From contig JACGCM010001129.1 of assembly GCA_014058105.1 (NCBI GenBank), positions 3,545,001-3,609,000 on the forward strand: a DNA stretch of 64,000 bases. The letters are read 5' to 3'. The DNA comes from Kingdonia uniflora. Lineage: Eukaryota > Streptophyta > Magnoliopsida > Ranunculales > Circaeasteraceae. Below are positions 34,587 to 46,969 of this stretch, in pieces; the stretch's first letter is position 1; each line of letters opens with the position of its first letter. Below the pieces are notes generated by a model, which saw only the letters and a program-made list of their open reading frames with translations, searched no databases and was not told the DNA's origin. Position numbers and translations under genes: made by a program.

Positions 34587-36259
34587 TCTAATTGTACCTA
34601 GATACGAAAATTGGTTTCTCAGACACCAAGTTTATAGAAAATAAGACTAAGTCAATTCCTAATTGATCTCTAATTAGTATCCCTGACTTTTAATCATGAT
34701 ATAGATATGGCTCTCAGTCGTATTCTAAATTATTTTTGGTTTTCGCATTATCTCTGATCCCTGGTCTGGATTATTAGTATCCTAGAGGCATACCATTAAT
34801 ATCCTATAAGCTATCGCAAGATACATAAGTAGGTATTAATCTATGTTCTTATATTACATATGAGTTAATCAGTTTTTCTAAACAAGGCACCCGTTCCCAA
34901 AAAATATTTTCATAAAAAAATTTAAAAATGGGTAGGTCCAATCAATATAGATTTTTCAAAAAATATTTGACTAAATTGGGCCCCAAAAGCTAATTTTAGT
35001 GTATGAACCGGTCTGACTTGGTCTAGGTCAAGGCCTTGACTGAGTTAGACCGCTCTGACACGTATCAAGCTACAATACTGGCATGTATCCAATAAGAGTG
35101 GCTGCCACATATCATCACCCTGTGATGCCACGCATTACTACTACAATACTGGCACGTAACACTGACACATCAGTACGTGGGGTCTACTTGCCATATCAGC
35201 AGGTGGGTCTACATATTATAGGGCCCTACCACCGCAGCAAGTAGGGTCCAAATGCCACCTGGCCCTACCACGTCAGCAAGTAGGGTCCAAATGCTACGTG
35301 ACCCTACACGTCAGTACGTGTAAGGTCCACATGCCACGTGACCTTGTACGTCAGCACGTGTAGGTTTCACATGGCCCTGCTACATCAACCCAGGTTGGCC
35401 CCACATGTTGACAGTGAACACTGCCACGTCAGTATTGTAAGTCACACACCCTGCCACGCCACTAAAGCCCAATCTATTTTTGGTCTGATCTAGGTCTGAT
35501 TTTTTTAAATTAGATCTGGACCAGGCCTTAACTCTATATGACGTCAGCAAAATTATTGCTTTAAAAAAAACCCTAATGACACCATCCTGACCTAATCAGT
35601 TCTCTAAACATGGTTATTGATCGTGAACTGCCTAAGTTCAATGACAATTTCCCATCGGCAGGGACATCTCCTGAAGGAGTGTAATATACCACCGAGAAGG
35701 TGGGACTGGAAGGATCACAACAAAATAATATTGTTCAATTCTGATGTCAAAATCATCCCTTAAAATCTTATTAAAAATAGCCCTTTACAAGGGTGAAAAT
35801 ACGGTAAAAATCCTTTTTTTGCCAAAAAATCATTTTTTCATACGTAAATAGTAGATCTGAACCTCGGGCATGAGATCATCAGTATAAAACATGTAAAAAA
35901 TGAAAATAAATTTAGATCATACCTCTCCGTAAAACAATTAATCCAATAATAAGATTGAGAATTTAATAACGCCAAAGTCGTTCTAAATAACTCTTGAGTG
36001 TGTTGATAACATGTTGGATATCAAACACTCTAGCAATCACACACATATATTGAGATATAACGAACATGAAATGAGAGACAAGTAGAGCATTATTGATATG
36101 ATGAACCAAAAGGTTACAAAGGCATAAAGCCAAATTAGATATATATAGCCCTTCTAAAACTCTCCCCATAAAACCCTATCTTACATGGGCTTATTAGGAG
36201 CCCAATAGGAACCCCAACCCAGTTGGGTTCCCACCTTGGGTCGAACCCAACTCCTAACA
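34587..36259 (-). mobile_element. Non-coding LTR element R, copy 1 (5' part)
   Basis: The minus-strand LTR (36012-36259, 248 bp) starts TGTTAGGAGTTGGG and ends ATATCCAACA. It is followed by a degraded ATGTTATCAACACA (TTATCAGCACG-type primer site). The internal region down to 34587 has no ORF and aligns with copy 2 at 61777-63385, for example TATGTATCTTGCGATAGC and TTGACTTAGTCTTATTT. The 3' part is missing: similarity to copy 2 stops at about 34565-34587. Confidence 0.75.
35040..35400. repeat. ACGTG-rich tandem repeats in R copy 1
   Basis: Degenerate ~40 bp units contain CCCTACCACGTCAGCA, AGTAGGGTCCAAATGCCAC and TGCCACGTGACC. Many copies hold ACGTG or CACGTG, which is the G-box/ABRE core. Confidence 0.65.
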
Positions 36260-37511
36260 TTGCTGTGTTATTTCAAAAATTCTGCTCGGTAGTTGATATT
36301 ATGGTGTGTAATTACTCGAATACTTACGAGTCCATTGATAAATGAAACATGGAGCTTTTAGACATTACGCTAAATTTATGAAAATTGTTATTTCCATTGC
36401 AGAAAAAACACAACTTTAAATCTATATTAAGAAGAAAGAAAAAACTCAATTTTGAGGCTATGCCATAACCGCCTATTTACACGACGCGGTTCTCAGGGAT
36501 ATTTTAGATTGTCTAGATAATATTAAGCATTAATAAAAGTGATCTTGGCCATTAAAAAAATTGGAGAAAGAATTAATTTGAACTCTACATTTAGAGTATA
36601 ATATAATTCTTGAGGCATAATAGTTGAAATACCAAGTTAAATCTTATATAATGTACACACACGATGCGAAAGCAAGATCGTATTACATTTAACACAAACC
36701 TAATCTCAATTAGGATTTTTTCTACTAAACTCTAAAAACAAATTAAATTAAACTAAACTTTTGATTCAATAATCAACTCAAACAGCCTAAACAACTGAAT
36801 AACAAATAATAACCTAGACCTCCCCTTTTAGAATACTGGGGGGATTAGAATTATCAATCATAATTCTAATCTAAATAGAATTCTAATAAAATTGAGAAAA
36901 CTTCCTCTTTAACCCTATGTTGGTTAAACAAGCAGGTCCCTAAAATCTATCTAGCATCTCTAGCAATGGAGAGCCATAAATCAAAAGAGCATAAATAAAA
37001 ATAATCCGTTGACGATGAGAACGACCATTAGAGGACAACTAACATCAAATCCCTCCCTCTGCAAAAAATTTTGACCATGAAATTGGTAAGTTTTTGAAAC
37101 ATCACAAATTTTGAAACTCTTTGATATGGCATACCTGTATTTAAACTTTGAACTCTACCGCAAAATTTACCGTAACCCAAGGTCGTACCCAAGTGCGGGG
37201 GTGCAATGTTGTCACCAACATCCTTACGTCCATTGATGTCTAAAATTAAAAGCTAAAAAAATAAGGTGATTCACTCTTTGAAACTTGTTATAAACTTTCC
37301 CAAAACGGGTCAACATACAAAAATAATTATTTACCTGGGGCTATCATCTACCTCATACGAATCAAATGCCAAGATAACTAAGACTGTAATATATGTGAAG
37401 AGAGTTGTTGGATAAGTTTTATCTGTACCTTGTATTGCATACATGCCTCTAAAATGCTCTGTTATGTGGTAGCTACTGCAGGAAATGATTTTCTTTGTTG
37501 GATCAGTTCCC
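36260..37511. other. Unassigned sequence left of Harbinger H2
   Basis: No supported gene. A minus-strand open stretch of about 60 codons lies at 37510-37331, ending at a GTAAAT donor-like site, but I do not recognise it. Confidence 0.35.
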
Positions 37512-37670
37512 TTAGAGCATCTCCTAAAGTGCCTCACTACCTTGAAATCCAAGGTGCCACATAGGATTTTTGTCATCCAACAGTACCTCGCTGACTTGGA
37601 TTTTACCCTCCAAATCCAAGTTTGAGTCTTAGAATCCAAGACTCAACCTTGGATTTTAATATCGTGATTG

Positions 37671-37773
37671 GGCGCCTAAGTGTGAGGCGCCTGTTCTGTT
37701 TTAAAACTAGCGCCTAAGACTTAGATGCCTATGTTAAAAAAAAAATTAATTAGGCGCCCAAATTTTAGGCGCC
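37671..37773. repeat. H2 left subterminal GGCGCC repeats
   Basis: GGCGCC at 37671, 37686, 37753 and 37768, usually as GGCGCCTAAG or AGGCGCCTGTT, plus GCGCCTAAG near 37711. CTTGGATTT and AAATCCAAG words lie between these and the end. Confidence 0.65.
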
Positions 37774-38019
37774 TGTTTAACTGAGTAAATTTATTGGAGC
37801 TTCGAAAACTAAGTCATTTTCATCTCTTCACCACTTAAACAAAAACCACCTCTAATTGCACACAACTCCTCTTCTTCACTTCAATTGTTTGAAATTGTTG
37901 AAGCTTTATTTCTCAAGGTAAACTCATGTTTAATTTTACCATATCCCCTTTAATTTCATAGATTGCAATATTCTAGGGTTTTATTTTATTTTTTTATTAA
38001 TTTATATTAAAATTAATAG

Positions 38020-39430
38020 ATGAGTTCTACGAATACTACGTAAGAGAAAGATTCTACTACCGAGAGTAGTTTGAATCAACAACAACAAAAAATCCAACCT
38101 AATTGGTTGTAATTTACACATTCCCCTCAACCTCAATCATCTCAATCGCAACCCTTTTAATCATTTCACTGGCCCAACAATTGGGTACAACCCTCAGCCG
38201 TTCATAGCACCCAATAATTGAGGACAACCTTCCTAATTTGTCTTTCCCTCTCAATTCCAACATCCTTTTCCATTTGCAAATCCCTCATAATCTCAATCAT
38301 CTCAATCACAAGCATCTTAATTGGTTGACTTATCTCAATCCGAAGACGTTGGGGTTATTGATGGACAAAAAGGCAAAGGCAAACATCGCTCGACTAAGAA
38401 AAATATCAGTGGAGAGGCGGGGTCTCAGTTGTTGAAATGGACGGGCATTCAAAACAAAAATCTTGCAAAAACTTGGATTCATGTCTCAGAGGATATAATC
38501 AAAAGCAACAACTAAGAACTTGATGATTTTGGGGACTTAGCTTTAGATGTATTTCATGATTTCAATTAACAGGATGGTGAACGGGTTGAGTGTACAGTAT
38601 CATCTTTTAAAAATTATTCATCGAATATGAATCGTGCTTGCAAGGTTTATGGTACTTGTTTGAAAAATGTTATGCAAGGCCCCATAAGCGGTATGCAACA
38701 AAGAAATTTGGTAAATAATTCAATATTCGTCATTGCTAATAAATTATAAACTCTTTTCACCAAAATTATGTGTTTTATTATTATAGGACGATGCCCCCAA
38801 AATGATTTATGAAGAATGTGGCAAAGAAAAATGGGTGTATAAGAAGCTTATGAAGTTTTAAATTGTCATCAATGTTGGAAAATCTTGCAAGACCAACACC
38901 TGGACACTTTAGCTCGTAATGTGCGAATGAAACAAACATCAAGTTCTAGCCTGGGAATGTCTACTCCCGCAACACCCGATACACCCGTTAGCTCTAACGA
39001 TGAATCTCCAGTACTTGTCACGGATGTGGAGACAGAACGTCCCAAGGGTATCAAAAGTGTTAAACTAAAGGAAAAAATATATATATAAAATCTTCTCATT
39101 GAACACCAAAATATACTTATTAGTCGTCTTGACCGAATGGAGAAGAAGAAAGAAGAGTATATTGCCGAGAGAGATAAGAACAAAGAAGAGTATATATCTG
39201 AGAAAGATAAAAAGAAGGAAGAGAGAGAATCTCGTATTATGGAGTTAAGAGAAAGCAAGACAAAGGCCGTGGTGAATTTAGAAGCTCAATTTCAAGCCCA
39301 AAATGATCAAAAGGTGATAGCGATGGCGATGGACATGTCTACTTTGGACAACACTCAAAGGGTTTATTGGGAGGCACAACGTAATGCGGTTATGGCAAGA
39401 ATGTTTAAAGTTAATAATAATAATGCCTAA
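38020..39430 (+). pseudogene. Harbinger accessory protein (Myb/NAM-associated type), H2
   Basis: The start MSSTNTT at 38020 leads a Gln/Pro/Ser-rich low-complexity region with stops and a frameshift. The domain part reads NLAKTWIHVSEDIIKSNN, VECTVSSFKNYSSNMNRACK and YGTCLKN. An intron at 38711-38786 (donor GTAAAT, acceptor TTATAG) falls at about the same place as in the H1 gene. Exon 2 opens DDAPKMIYEE and later gives WKILQDQ. The C-terminus is a highly charged coiled coil (39137-39300: EKKKEEYIAERDKNKEEY) that ends at TAA 39428. It is disrupted by several stops. Confidence 0.7.
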
Positions 39431-40675
39431 GATGCTCTAGCTGAAGAATCTTATTTTGGAAGTTTAACTGAATTTTGGTGATTCTTGTTTAAGAAGTTTG
39501 GTTATACCTTTTTTTAAGAAATATGGTATATTTTGTTTAAAAACCTTGTTTAAAAAGTTTGGTATATTTTGTTTAAAAACCTTGTTTAAGAAGTTTGGTA
39601 TATTTTATATAATAGAATCATGTTGAGAAAGTTTAGTTTTTTAATTATTATCTATTTGAATTTATATTGCAATTGAAATAAATTTCTTAAATTTTTTTTA
39701 TGAAAGTGCTTAATTGAAATTACATAAAATTGAAATAAAGTTGTGTTTACATTAAAATTATATATAATTAAAAATACTAGTTGTTTCCCTTAAGCTTCCT
39801 CAAATGCTTAATAAGATAATTTTGAAGTGTCATATAATTATCTGCATTTGTCATCTTATCGTACTTCGTAATGTATCATTGTAAAGTGACTTCTTCCCGA
39901 TTCAAGTCAATTAGGTTAGGGTTTATGACAAAATGCTCAGTCAGCAAGCTTACTCCGTACCTATTGCGTTCTTCCTCGACGATCATGTCTTACATAATTA
40001 TACACGTTTTCATTATTTTATCAAGGTTTTTGAGTGACCAATTTCTTGGCGGACCTTTCACAATTGTAAATCGAGATTAAAGGACACTGAAATCCCACTC
40101 TACATCTTTTCGATATGACTTTTGTTGCTTGGCAAAATATTTCTCCGCATTACCTCGGGGAAATCGTAAGGTTTGAACAAGCGTTGCCCATTTTGGATAC
40201 ATACCATCCGCCAAGTAGTATCCCATATCGTATGGCTTTTCATCAACTTCAAAGTTACAAGGTGGAGAATGACCAAGACAAAGATATCGAAAAAGATGTG
40301 ATTGATCAAGAACATTTACGTCGTTGTTAGAACCAGGCATTACAAAAAAATGTGTCATATCCATAAATCATGAGATGTCACCGCTTCCAAAATGATTGTT
40401 GGTATTTTCTTATGCCCCGTGTATTGAGCCGCTCAAGACGTGGAGAAATTTTTCCACTCCCAATGCATACAATCCAAACAACCTAGCATGCTGGGAAATC
40501 TATGCTTCTCGGCAATATACAACAACCGTTGTATATCATCAAGAGTTGGCAATCTCAAATACTCCATACCGAATTGCCTGATCATCCGCATTGCAAAATC
40601 TTGTAAAGGCCTCAATTGATGTACTCTTTCCCGAGCATATTCATCACAGTTATCCCCTGATACTCCTAAAATAAA

Positions 40676-43662
40676 TGATCCATCAGGATCTAGGCAAGTC
40701 CTAGTGGGACTAGGAACTTGTAACCAAGTCATATTATAACTAGGAACTTGTAACCCTTATAAAAGGGGCAAAACTAGGCAAATCCTATTGGAACTAGGAA
40801 CTTGTAGCGCAAGTCCTATTGGGACTATGAACTTGTAACCCAGTCCTATTGGAACTAAGAACTTGTAACCCATATAAAAAGGGGCAAGGCTTAGCATTAT
40901 TTTCTTATGTTAGATCTAGAAAGAGTTCTGAAAGAGGCCTAGGGTTTTTGGAGAGATTTTCTTGTAATTACTTCATTTTTTAAGCAATTGAAGCTTTGTT
41001 TTCCCAATCAATTGGTGTTCTTCAGACTTTTTAGCTAACTAGAACATTTTTCATCGTATTGTGGATTAAGTGGTATCAATTTTCCAGTTACGATCCATGG
41101 GGGTTGATTGGGGTTTATGATCTCTACACGTGACCATCTCAAGCAAACGAAAAAGAAGCTAATGAGTCCATTGAAGATCCATCGCAAGCCTAATTCGAAT
41201 AAGAAGGACGATTTTGAGATGGGCGATTCTAATGAAAGACTCACGCTTTTGGAAACTATAGTTTTCACCATTACTTCTACTATAGGGGAGTTAGTAGAAC
41301 AATTACGTCTTACAAACCTCGCGAAGGCTTCTGCTTCGATGAAGCGGCATGACCGCTCGAAGAAAAAAGAGGTTATGGAGGTGTATGGGGACGACAATTT
41401 TGTGGAGATCGATAGTGGTTCTAGTAAGGCCAAATCTGACAAGGAGCGATCGGGTATTGGTAAGTCATCGAATCCTATTCGTAATCTTCGTATCAATTTT
41501 AAAATTGAAATTCCGGTATTCGACAGTTCGATCGATGCTGAGAAGTTGGATGATTGGTTAGATAGGTTAGAAACTTATTTTTCCGTTTATGAATACTCCA
41601 ATGCTCATAAAATATGATTTGTTACGTTGAAATTCGCATGTCATACACTCACGTGGTAAAAATCTTATCGAAAATGCCACGATGTAGGAAATTTGGGTTG
41701 GAAAGATTTCAAGGTATTAGTGCGTAAGCAGCTTTATCCAATTGGGTATGAGCAAGAGAGATGGTTTTTATGGCATAATTTGTGCCAACAGTTTGAACAA
41801 TCCGTAAAGGAGTACACTATAGCATTTCATCACCAAGCTTTGGTTTTGTACATTGATGTGGACGAGTATGAGGTATTTATAAAGTACACGGGGGGTTTGT
41901 CGGAGTCCATTAGAAGAGAGGTGAAGCTCTTTACTTTGGCCAATATCGAGGACGCTACCGTGAAGGCAATTTCTATTGAAGGAAAGTACTTGATGGATGA
42001 CAAAGAAGGCGACAAGATCAAGTCGGGGTACAGGTCTAGTTGGAAAAATGAGTATAAGGGAGAGGCCAAAAAAGAGGGGTCTTCATCCAAGGAGTTTCAT
42101 TACGATTATTGTAAGGCGCGTGGGCATATTTTCGATTATTGTTGGAAACTCCACTCAGAGCTTAGGCCAAAGGAGGAGAAGAGCAAGAAAGAAAGATATG
42201 TACTAGCCACAGAGGTTGTTGACCTCCCGGGTTTAGATAAACTGGATCCTAAGCTTACACTTAGGTTTCAGCAGACTTTAGATACTGAGGAAGAGAGTCG
42301 GGAAGAGCTTTATCATCTCAGTATTCAGGTAAAGCAGAGTTTAGTCAAGGCCATTATAGATCTGGGTAGTCAGAAAATTTTAATTTCTGAGACGTTGGTG
42401 AAGAAGATGGGTTTGACGAATACAGCTCATCCTAAGCCGTATAGTTTAGGGTAGATTCAGAAGATGCGGATGTGATGATCACAAAGTAGTGTACTTTTAA
42501 GTTTACGATTTCTGAGAAGTTTATTGGCGAAGTGGCGTGTGAGGTGGTTCCTTTCGATGTGTGTCAGGTCATCTTGGGTAGCTCTTATCTTTGGGACTGA
42601 GATGCGATTCATTACCATAAAGCTCGCAAGTATCGTCTTGTGATAGAGGGAAAGGAGTTCCACGTCAATGCTTGTAAGGAGTACGTCACTACGTTAAATT
42701 TGGTAATGGCGACTCAGGTAAAATGGTTGGTTAATGCGAGCGCCAAATTTGTGTTATTGGTGCGACCGATTCAGGAGGGTACGTCAGCTAGAGTGTTGTC
42801 TCCAATGACAATGTTTTTTAAGTAACAAACCGACTTAGGGAAGTTGCAAGAGGAGGTTGCGGTACATACTGATCACAAACCGTTCCAATTTTTTACTACA
42901 CAGTCCAAGCTACAGCAAGCTCGTCGGATGAAGGAGATGTTATATCTCTAGCAATTTCCCTTGATTATGCAGTATATGAAGGGAGTGAACAACAAATTGG
43001 CTGATAGGTTATCTCGACCCCCATTACCAGCTACTTCCACTATGTTGGTTTCTATACAAATACAAACTTTTGTTATGTCAGGATATGTTGCAGGATATGC
43101 TGATCCTAAGGGGCGTAGTGTGTTTCGCCGAAAGTTGTTGCCAAGCAAGACATGTGGTGGTATTGAGTCATTCTGAGTTGGGATGAAGTGTCAACTACCT
43201 AGTAATTCGAAGTGGTATAGCAGGGTAATGGGCAGCGCCGCATTCCCACCTCTCTAGCTCCAGCTTGAGAAGGAGCTCAAGGCTCCTAAAGGGGGGAGCC
43301 ATGATCCCGGAGGATCTAGGCAAGTCCTAGTGGGACTAGGAAATTGTAACCAAGTCCTATTAAAACTAGGAACTTGTAACCCTTATAAAAGGGGCAAGAC
43401 TACGCAAGTCCTATTGGGACTAGGAACTTGTAACCCAGTCATATTGGAACAAAGAACTTGTAACCCTTATAAAAAGGGTCAAGGCTTGGCATTGTTTTTT
43501 ATGTTATATCTAGAAAAAGTTTTGAAAGAGGCCTAGGGTTTTTGGAGTGATTTTCTTGTAATTACTTCATTTTTTAAGACAATTGAAGCTTTATTTTCCC
43601 AATCAATTGGTGTTCTTCAGACTTTTCAGCTAACTAGAGCTTCTTCATCGTACTATGGATTA
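40676..43662 (+). mobile_element. Non-autonomous Gypsy element G2, variant U3
   Basis: LTRs are 40676-41068 and 43302-43662 (TGATCC to GGATTA), flanked by ATAAA (40671-40675) and ACAAA (43663-43667). The primer site TGGTATCAATTTTCC is at 41071; the polypurine tract AAAGGGGGGAGCCA precedes 43302. The U3 half lacks the TTCGAACGA array and instead has tandem ~33 bp units (CAAGTCCTATTGGGACTAGG; about six in the 5' LTR, four in the 3' LTR) and TATAAAAGGGGCAA. The R-U5 half matches G1 and G4. Confidence 0.9.
41095..43255 (+). pseudogene. G2 coding relic: gag, protease, RNase H tail
   Basis: Gag begins MGFMISTRDHLKQTKKKL and carries the retrotrans_gag core (EKLDDWLDRLETYFSVYEY; later YPIGYEQERW). 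The knuckle is degraded (HYDYCKARGHIFDYCW). The protease-like part has IIDLGSQKILIS where D-S/T-G is expected. The same jump as in G1 and G4 follows: GKLQEEV to HTDHKPFQFF, then LADRLSRPP. The RT core and integrase are missing. Stops at 41617, 41657, 42452 and others are mostly C-to-T type. Confidence 0.8.
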
Positions 43663-44210
43663 ACAAATATACGGAATATCGATGTAAGTTTTTGTTGAGG
43701 CGATAAACCCAAAACATTTGCATAATTTTTCTTAAGAGCAAAAAATTTATCATACGCAACAACCGCATTCAAAATACGATCGAAAAGTCATCAGCTCATG
43801 CGAAATCTTCGACGGAAATTTTTACTTTCGTAAACATTTTTATCACGGAAGTAGTTGTGCATGAGTAGCTTATGATAGAATACACATGAGCGATTTATGG
43901 TTTTATGCCCGACAACTGAGCCAACACGAGTTCTTAAAGATTTCGCTTCTTGTAATTCATCAATTTCGGCTTGATTGCTTAATATCTCTATTTTAATCGC
44001 ATCAATAACGTTGTCATCACTATAATAAGTTAAAAATTCATCGATATTTTCTTCCTCTTCTGATGAAGATTCGATCAAAACATCAAGAATTACCTTGAAA
44101 TTCATCGGATACACCACACAACACTAATTAAAAATGGAAGAGATTATTGGAATTGGTTATGGGATAGTATGAGCCTAAGACTTGGGTCTATATATTCCCT
44201 TCACCTAATA

Positions 44211-44300
44211 GAACCGTTAGAAACAAAATATAGCCGTTAGATACAAAATATAGCCTTTAAGAACAAAATATAGCCGTTAGGAACAAAATATAGTCGTTTG
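44211..44300 (-). promoter_or_regulatory. Tandem 21 bp MSA-like repeats before the H2 transposase
   Basis: Four to five copies of CTAACGGCTATATTTTGTTC on the minus strand lie 110-190 bp upstream of the transposase ATG. TCTAACGGCTA (44231-44241) and CCTAACGGCTA (44271-44281) fit the plant MSA consensus YCYAACGGYYA exactly. A TATATAG box follows on the minus strand near 44190. Confidence 0.6.
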
Positions 44301-44319
44301 AAAAAAAAATCTCAATGCA

Positions 44320-44395
44320 ACAGGTGCCAAAGACGTAGACGCCTGATTGAATTTTTTTAATCAAGCGCCTCTGTCATAGGCGCCTATTGCGCTGA
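44320..44395. repeat. Internal copy of H2 subterminal-type repeats
   Basis: AGGCGCCTATTGCGCTGAGTAAA at the right edge resembles AGGCGCCTGTTTAACTGAGTAAA at 37767-37789, and GCGCCT and GACGCCTG words lie beside it. A terminus-like block therefore sits between the transposase and the PMD gene. Confidence 0.5.
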
Positions 44396-44753
44396 GTAAA
44401 AAAAATGTTGATTTGGTTAAACTACATGAAAAAATACCAAACCATAGGCAATTAAAAGTGTGAATCAAAACTATTATACCAAACCTTAGGCAATGAAAAA
44501 TAGGAACCAAAACCTTTATACCAAACTCAAAAGTGGTAATCAAAACATTAGGCAATGAAAATATTAAACCATTATACCACTCAAAATTGAAAATCATAAG
44601 CAACTACATAAAAACCAATGTCATTCACTAAAGTGAGAATCAAAACATGAAACAACTTAAAATATGGTCTCTCATTGATTTCGACTTGACATCATGGCAA
44701 TAGCCATAATAAACTAATATCATTCACTTAAAAGATCCTCGCGTACGTCCTGA

Positions 44754-46967
44754 TCATCGGAGAGGAGTGGCCCTACCTTGAGATGTCCTTCCTCGTGAAC
44801 CCCTCCCTCTTGAACCCTTCTTCCTAGAAGTCCCTGCTTGAGAAGTTCCCACTTCAGCTTCATCATTTTCCCAATCGACTACAACCCCTTAAAACATACC
44901 AAATTATGTCAATATTAATTAAAATAACAAATCTTAATTAAAAGGAAAATATTAAATGAATGATTCAAACAAGTTACTTCTCCATCTAAATAGTCATTCA
45001 ATTGGGAAAGACGGTACTCTGCACGTCTCAAGTCCGTGGTCAAATGTGTAATACGACTCAAGTCATGAAGGTGTCGAGCCTCCAAATCTAAGGTCCTATC
45101 AAGTATAAGTTTCCTAATACCCTTAGCCACAGCAAAAAAATCATATCTTATTGGCACGTCTACAGTAGAGGTCATAGCAAAATAGGGAATGGTATGCCAC
45201 GCAGTCCCATGTGGCAACCCAAACTTCATAATCCATCTAGGGTAATCACCAAGCTGTGGGGGAGGGATTTGTGTCTCCTGAGTAGAAAAATCTCCAGTGG
45301 GAAACTCAATATGTAGAAAGGTAACTCCGGCTATCAAAGCACCAAGGCCTGGGATGTCAATGTTGCCACACCTCTTAATATTCGACATAAGTGCACCACG
45401 TGAGACATGCCTTCAGTAGGCATCATAGTCGACATGGTGACCCACAATATAATGGTGTGCTTCGATCCAACCCACTGCTTGGAGGGAACGAACCACATCG
45501 GGACTCGGGAAGCAATGGATATCTCTGGAGGGTCGTAAGGCATTGCCCAATGCTCTAATTGAGCCCAACAACGGTCCCCAAGATACCACTCATATCCACC
45601 AAATAGGCTTTGCAGGAGTACTCTTTTATGACTGATATTACTGGTGATCATTACCTCCCGCTTTAGTACATCCTTCATATTTCTATAAGGGTTCTATTGC
45701 ATGTTATTGATTGTACACAAATTCAGTTGTTGCCTCATTAGTGCTAGATGATGTTTCACCTTATTTCCTATAAATTTGTGTATTTTAGTGTGTTAGGTTG
45801 ACACCCTTGGCCAAAAATCATCCAACCTATTATCTATCAAGATATGATGGCCTATCTGACAATACTCGTATCACTGATACTGCAGAAGATAAAAAATATA
45901 TATTAACAAAAAATAAATAACTAGAACTATTAATTAAAAATATTATACCTCGATCAATTGGAAAAGGCCGTCGATGTATTTCACCTCCTGTTTCGATGCT
46001 TAGTCAAGACAGTAGTAGAGATAATATAGCGGAGCCGAAATCGATCGTAGGTCCCTTTTTTTTATGAGAATAATTGGACCCAACAACTCTAGTCGAGCCC
46101 AACTCTTCGAGTTCCCAAATAAGACACCTCCAAAGTACAATAGCATAAATGCCCTAAAGATTGTATTAGTATTAGCGGGATCTTTGATGGTTACTCTGGT
46201 ATGGTCAAGGTAACTCCAGAGGTGAGCAAAACTAATACATCCTTTTTCATAATCTTTAAACTCCATATTGGGAAAAATTGTTAAGGCATGACCATATTCC
46301 GTATATGACTCATCTAATACCATCGGCTCTCCTGTCCCGATACCTATCCCGGTATACATCGTAAAATCTCTAGGAGTGATCCCTAGCTCTCCACAAGGTA
46401 GGTGAAATGTGTGAGTGGTTGCCCACCAATGCTCAACCATCCTCACTATTACTTAGTTGTCGGAGATCCCAATTTTACAATCAAATAAAGTCATCAAATT
46501 AGTAGTCTTTAATTTCTTCTTCAAGTGAGATACCTCAATAAGAATTAAGTACATTTCGTGAAGTTTGACTAACACCGATCTATATTTAAATCTAACTCGA
46601 GTCTGTAACAGCGTTAATAATCATAAATAAGAACATTTAAACCAAATTCTACCGGAAGTAAATACTTTGTAATAAGTATAAAACCAATAATTTACTAATT
46701 TAGGTTGTTTCAACTTACCGATGTAGTAGCAACTGATGTAGAAAAATGACCCTTCTCATCTGATTGTATGAGTCGGTGAAAGTCACGTGGTTCATAATTT
46801 TATGGGAGAGGTGGAGGAGGTTCGGTGGAGACATTGAGTTCTTCGTAAGTGATTTTCCGCTTCTTGCCCGATAAAAATCACATTTGGGAAACATAACATT
46901 GGCCTTCATCGGACTCGAATTCCTCCTCATCGTCAGTTTCATCGTATTCTTTCTCCGCTGACGACAT
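44754..46967 (-). pseudogene. Plant mobile domain (PMD) protein gene of Harbinger H2
   Basis: The start MSSAEKEYDETDDEEEFES (46967) leads an acidic N-terminus. A GTAAGT donor lies near 46718. The PMD core (about 46500-45965) reads MVEHWWATTHTFHLPCGELG, ITPRDFTMYTGIG and FRAFMLLYFGGVLFGNS. A later exon (about 45680-44970) has YEWYLGDRCWAQLEHWAMPY, PRWIMKFGLPHGTAW and a helical TDLRRAEYRLSQL. The last part (44895-44757) is a basic RGSRGRTSQGR tail ending before TGA at 44754. A frameshift (near 45350-45390) and several stops occur. The GYEWYLGDR and HGTLWYLGDQ motifs tie it to the H1 PMD gene. Confidence 0.7.
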
Positions 46968-46969
46968 CG

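Larger units (their letters stand above)
39777..44105 (-). pseudogene. PIF/Harbinger DDE transposase, H2, interrupted by G2
   Basis: The 5' part (44105-43663) starts MNFKVILDVLIESSSEEEEN and includes RRRFRMS and LFDRILNAVVAYDKFF before the G2 insertion. The 3' part (40675-39777) resumes with a helix-rich segment and the nuclease: first Asp in MLGCLDCMHWEWKNF, second in PGSNNDVNVLDQ, Glu in RKDVEWDFSVL. The end reads LIKHLRKLKGNN before TAG. Stops after FSTS and FSVL and after RRRFRMS show decay apart from the insertion. It is the catalytic gene of H2. It converges with the accessory gene, as in H1. Confidence 0.85.

Noticed and set aside
38869..39258. Minus-strand 129-codon Ser/Phe/Leu-rich ORF
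   Set aside because: Reverse shadow of the charged coiled coil of the H2 accessory protein.
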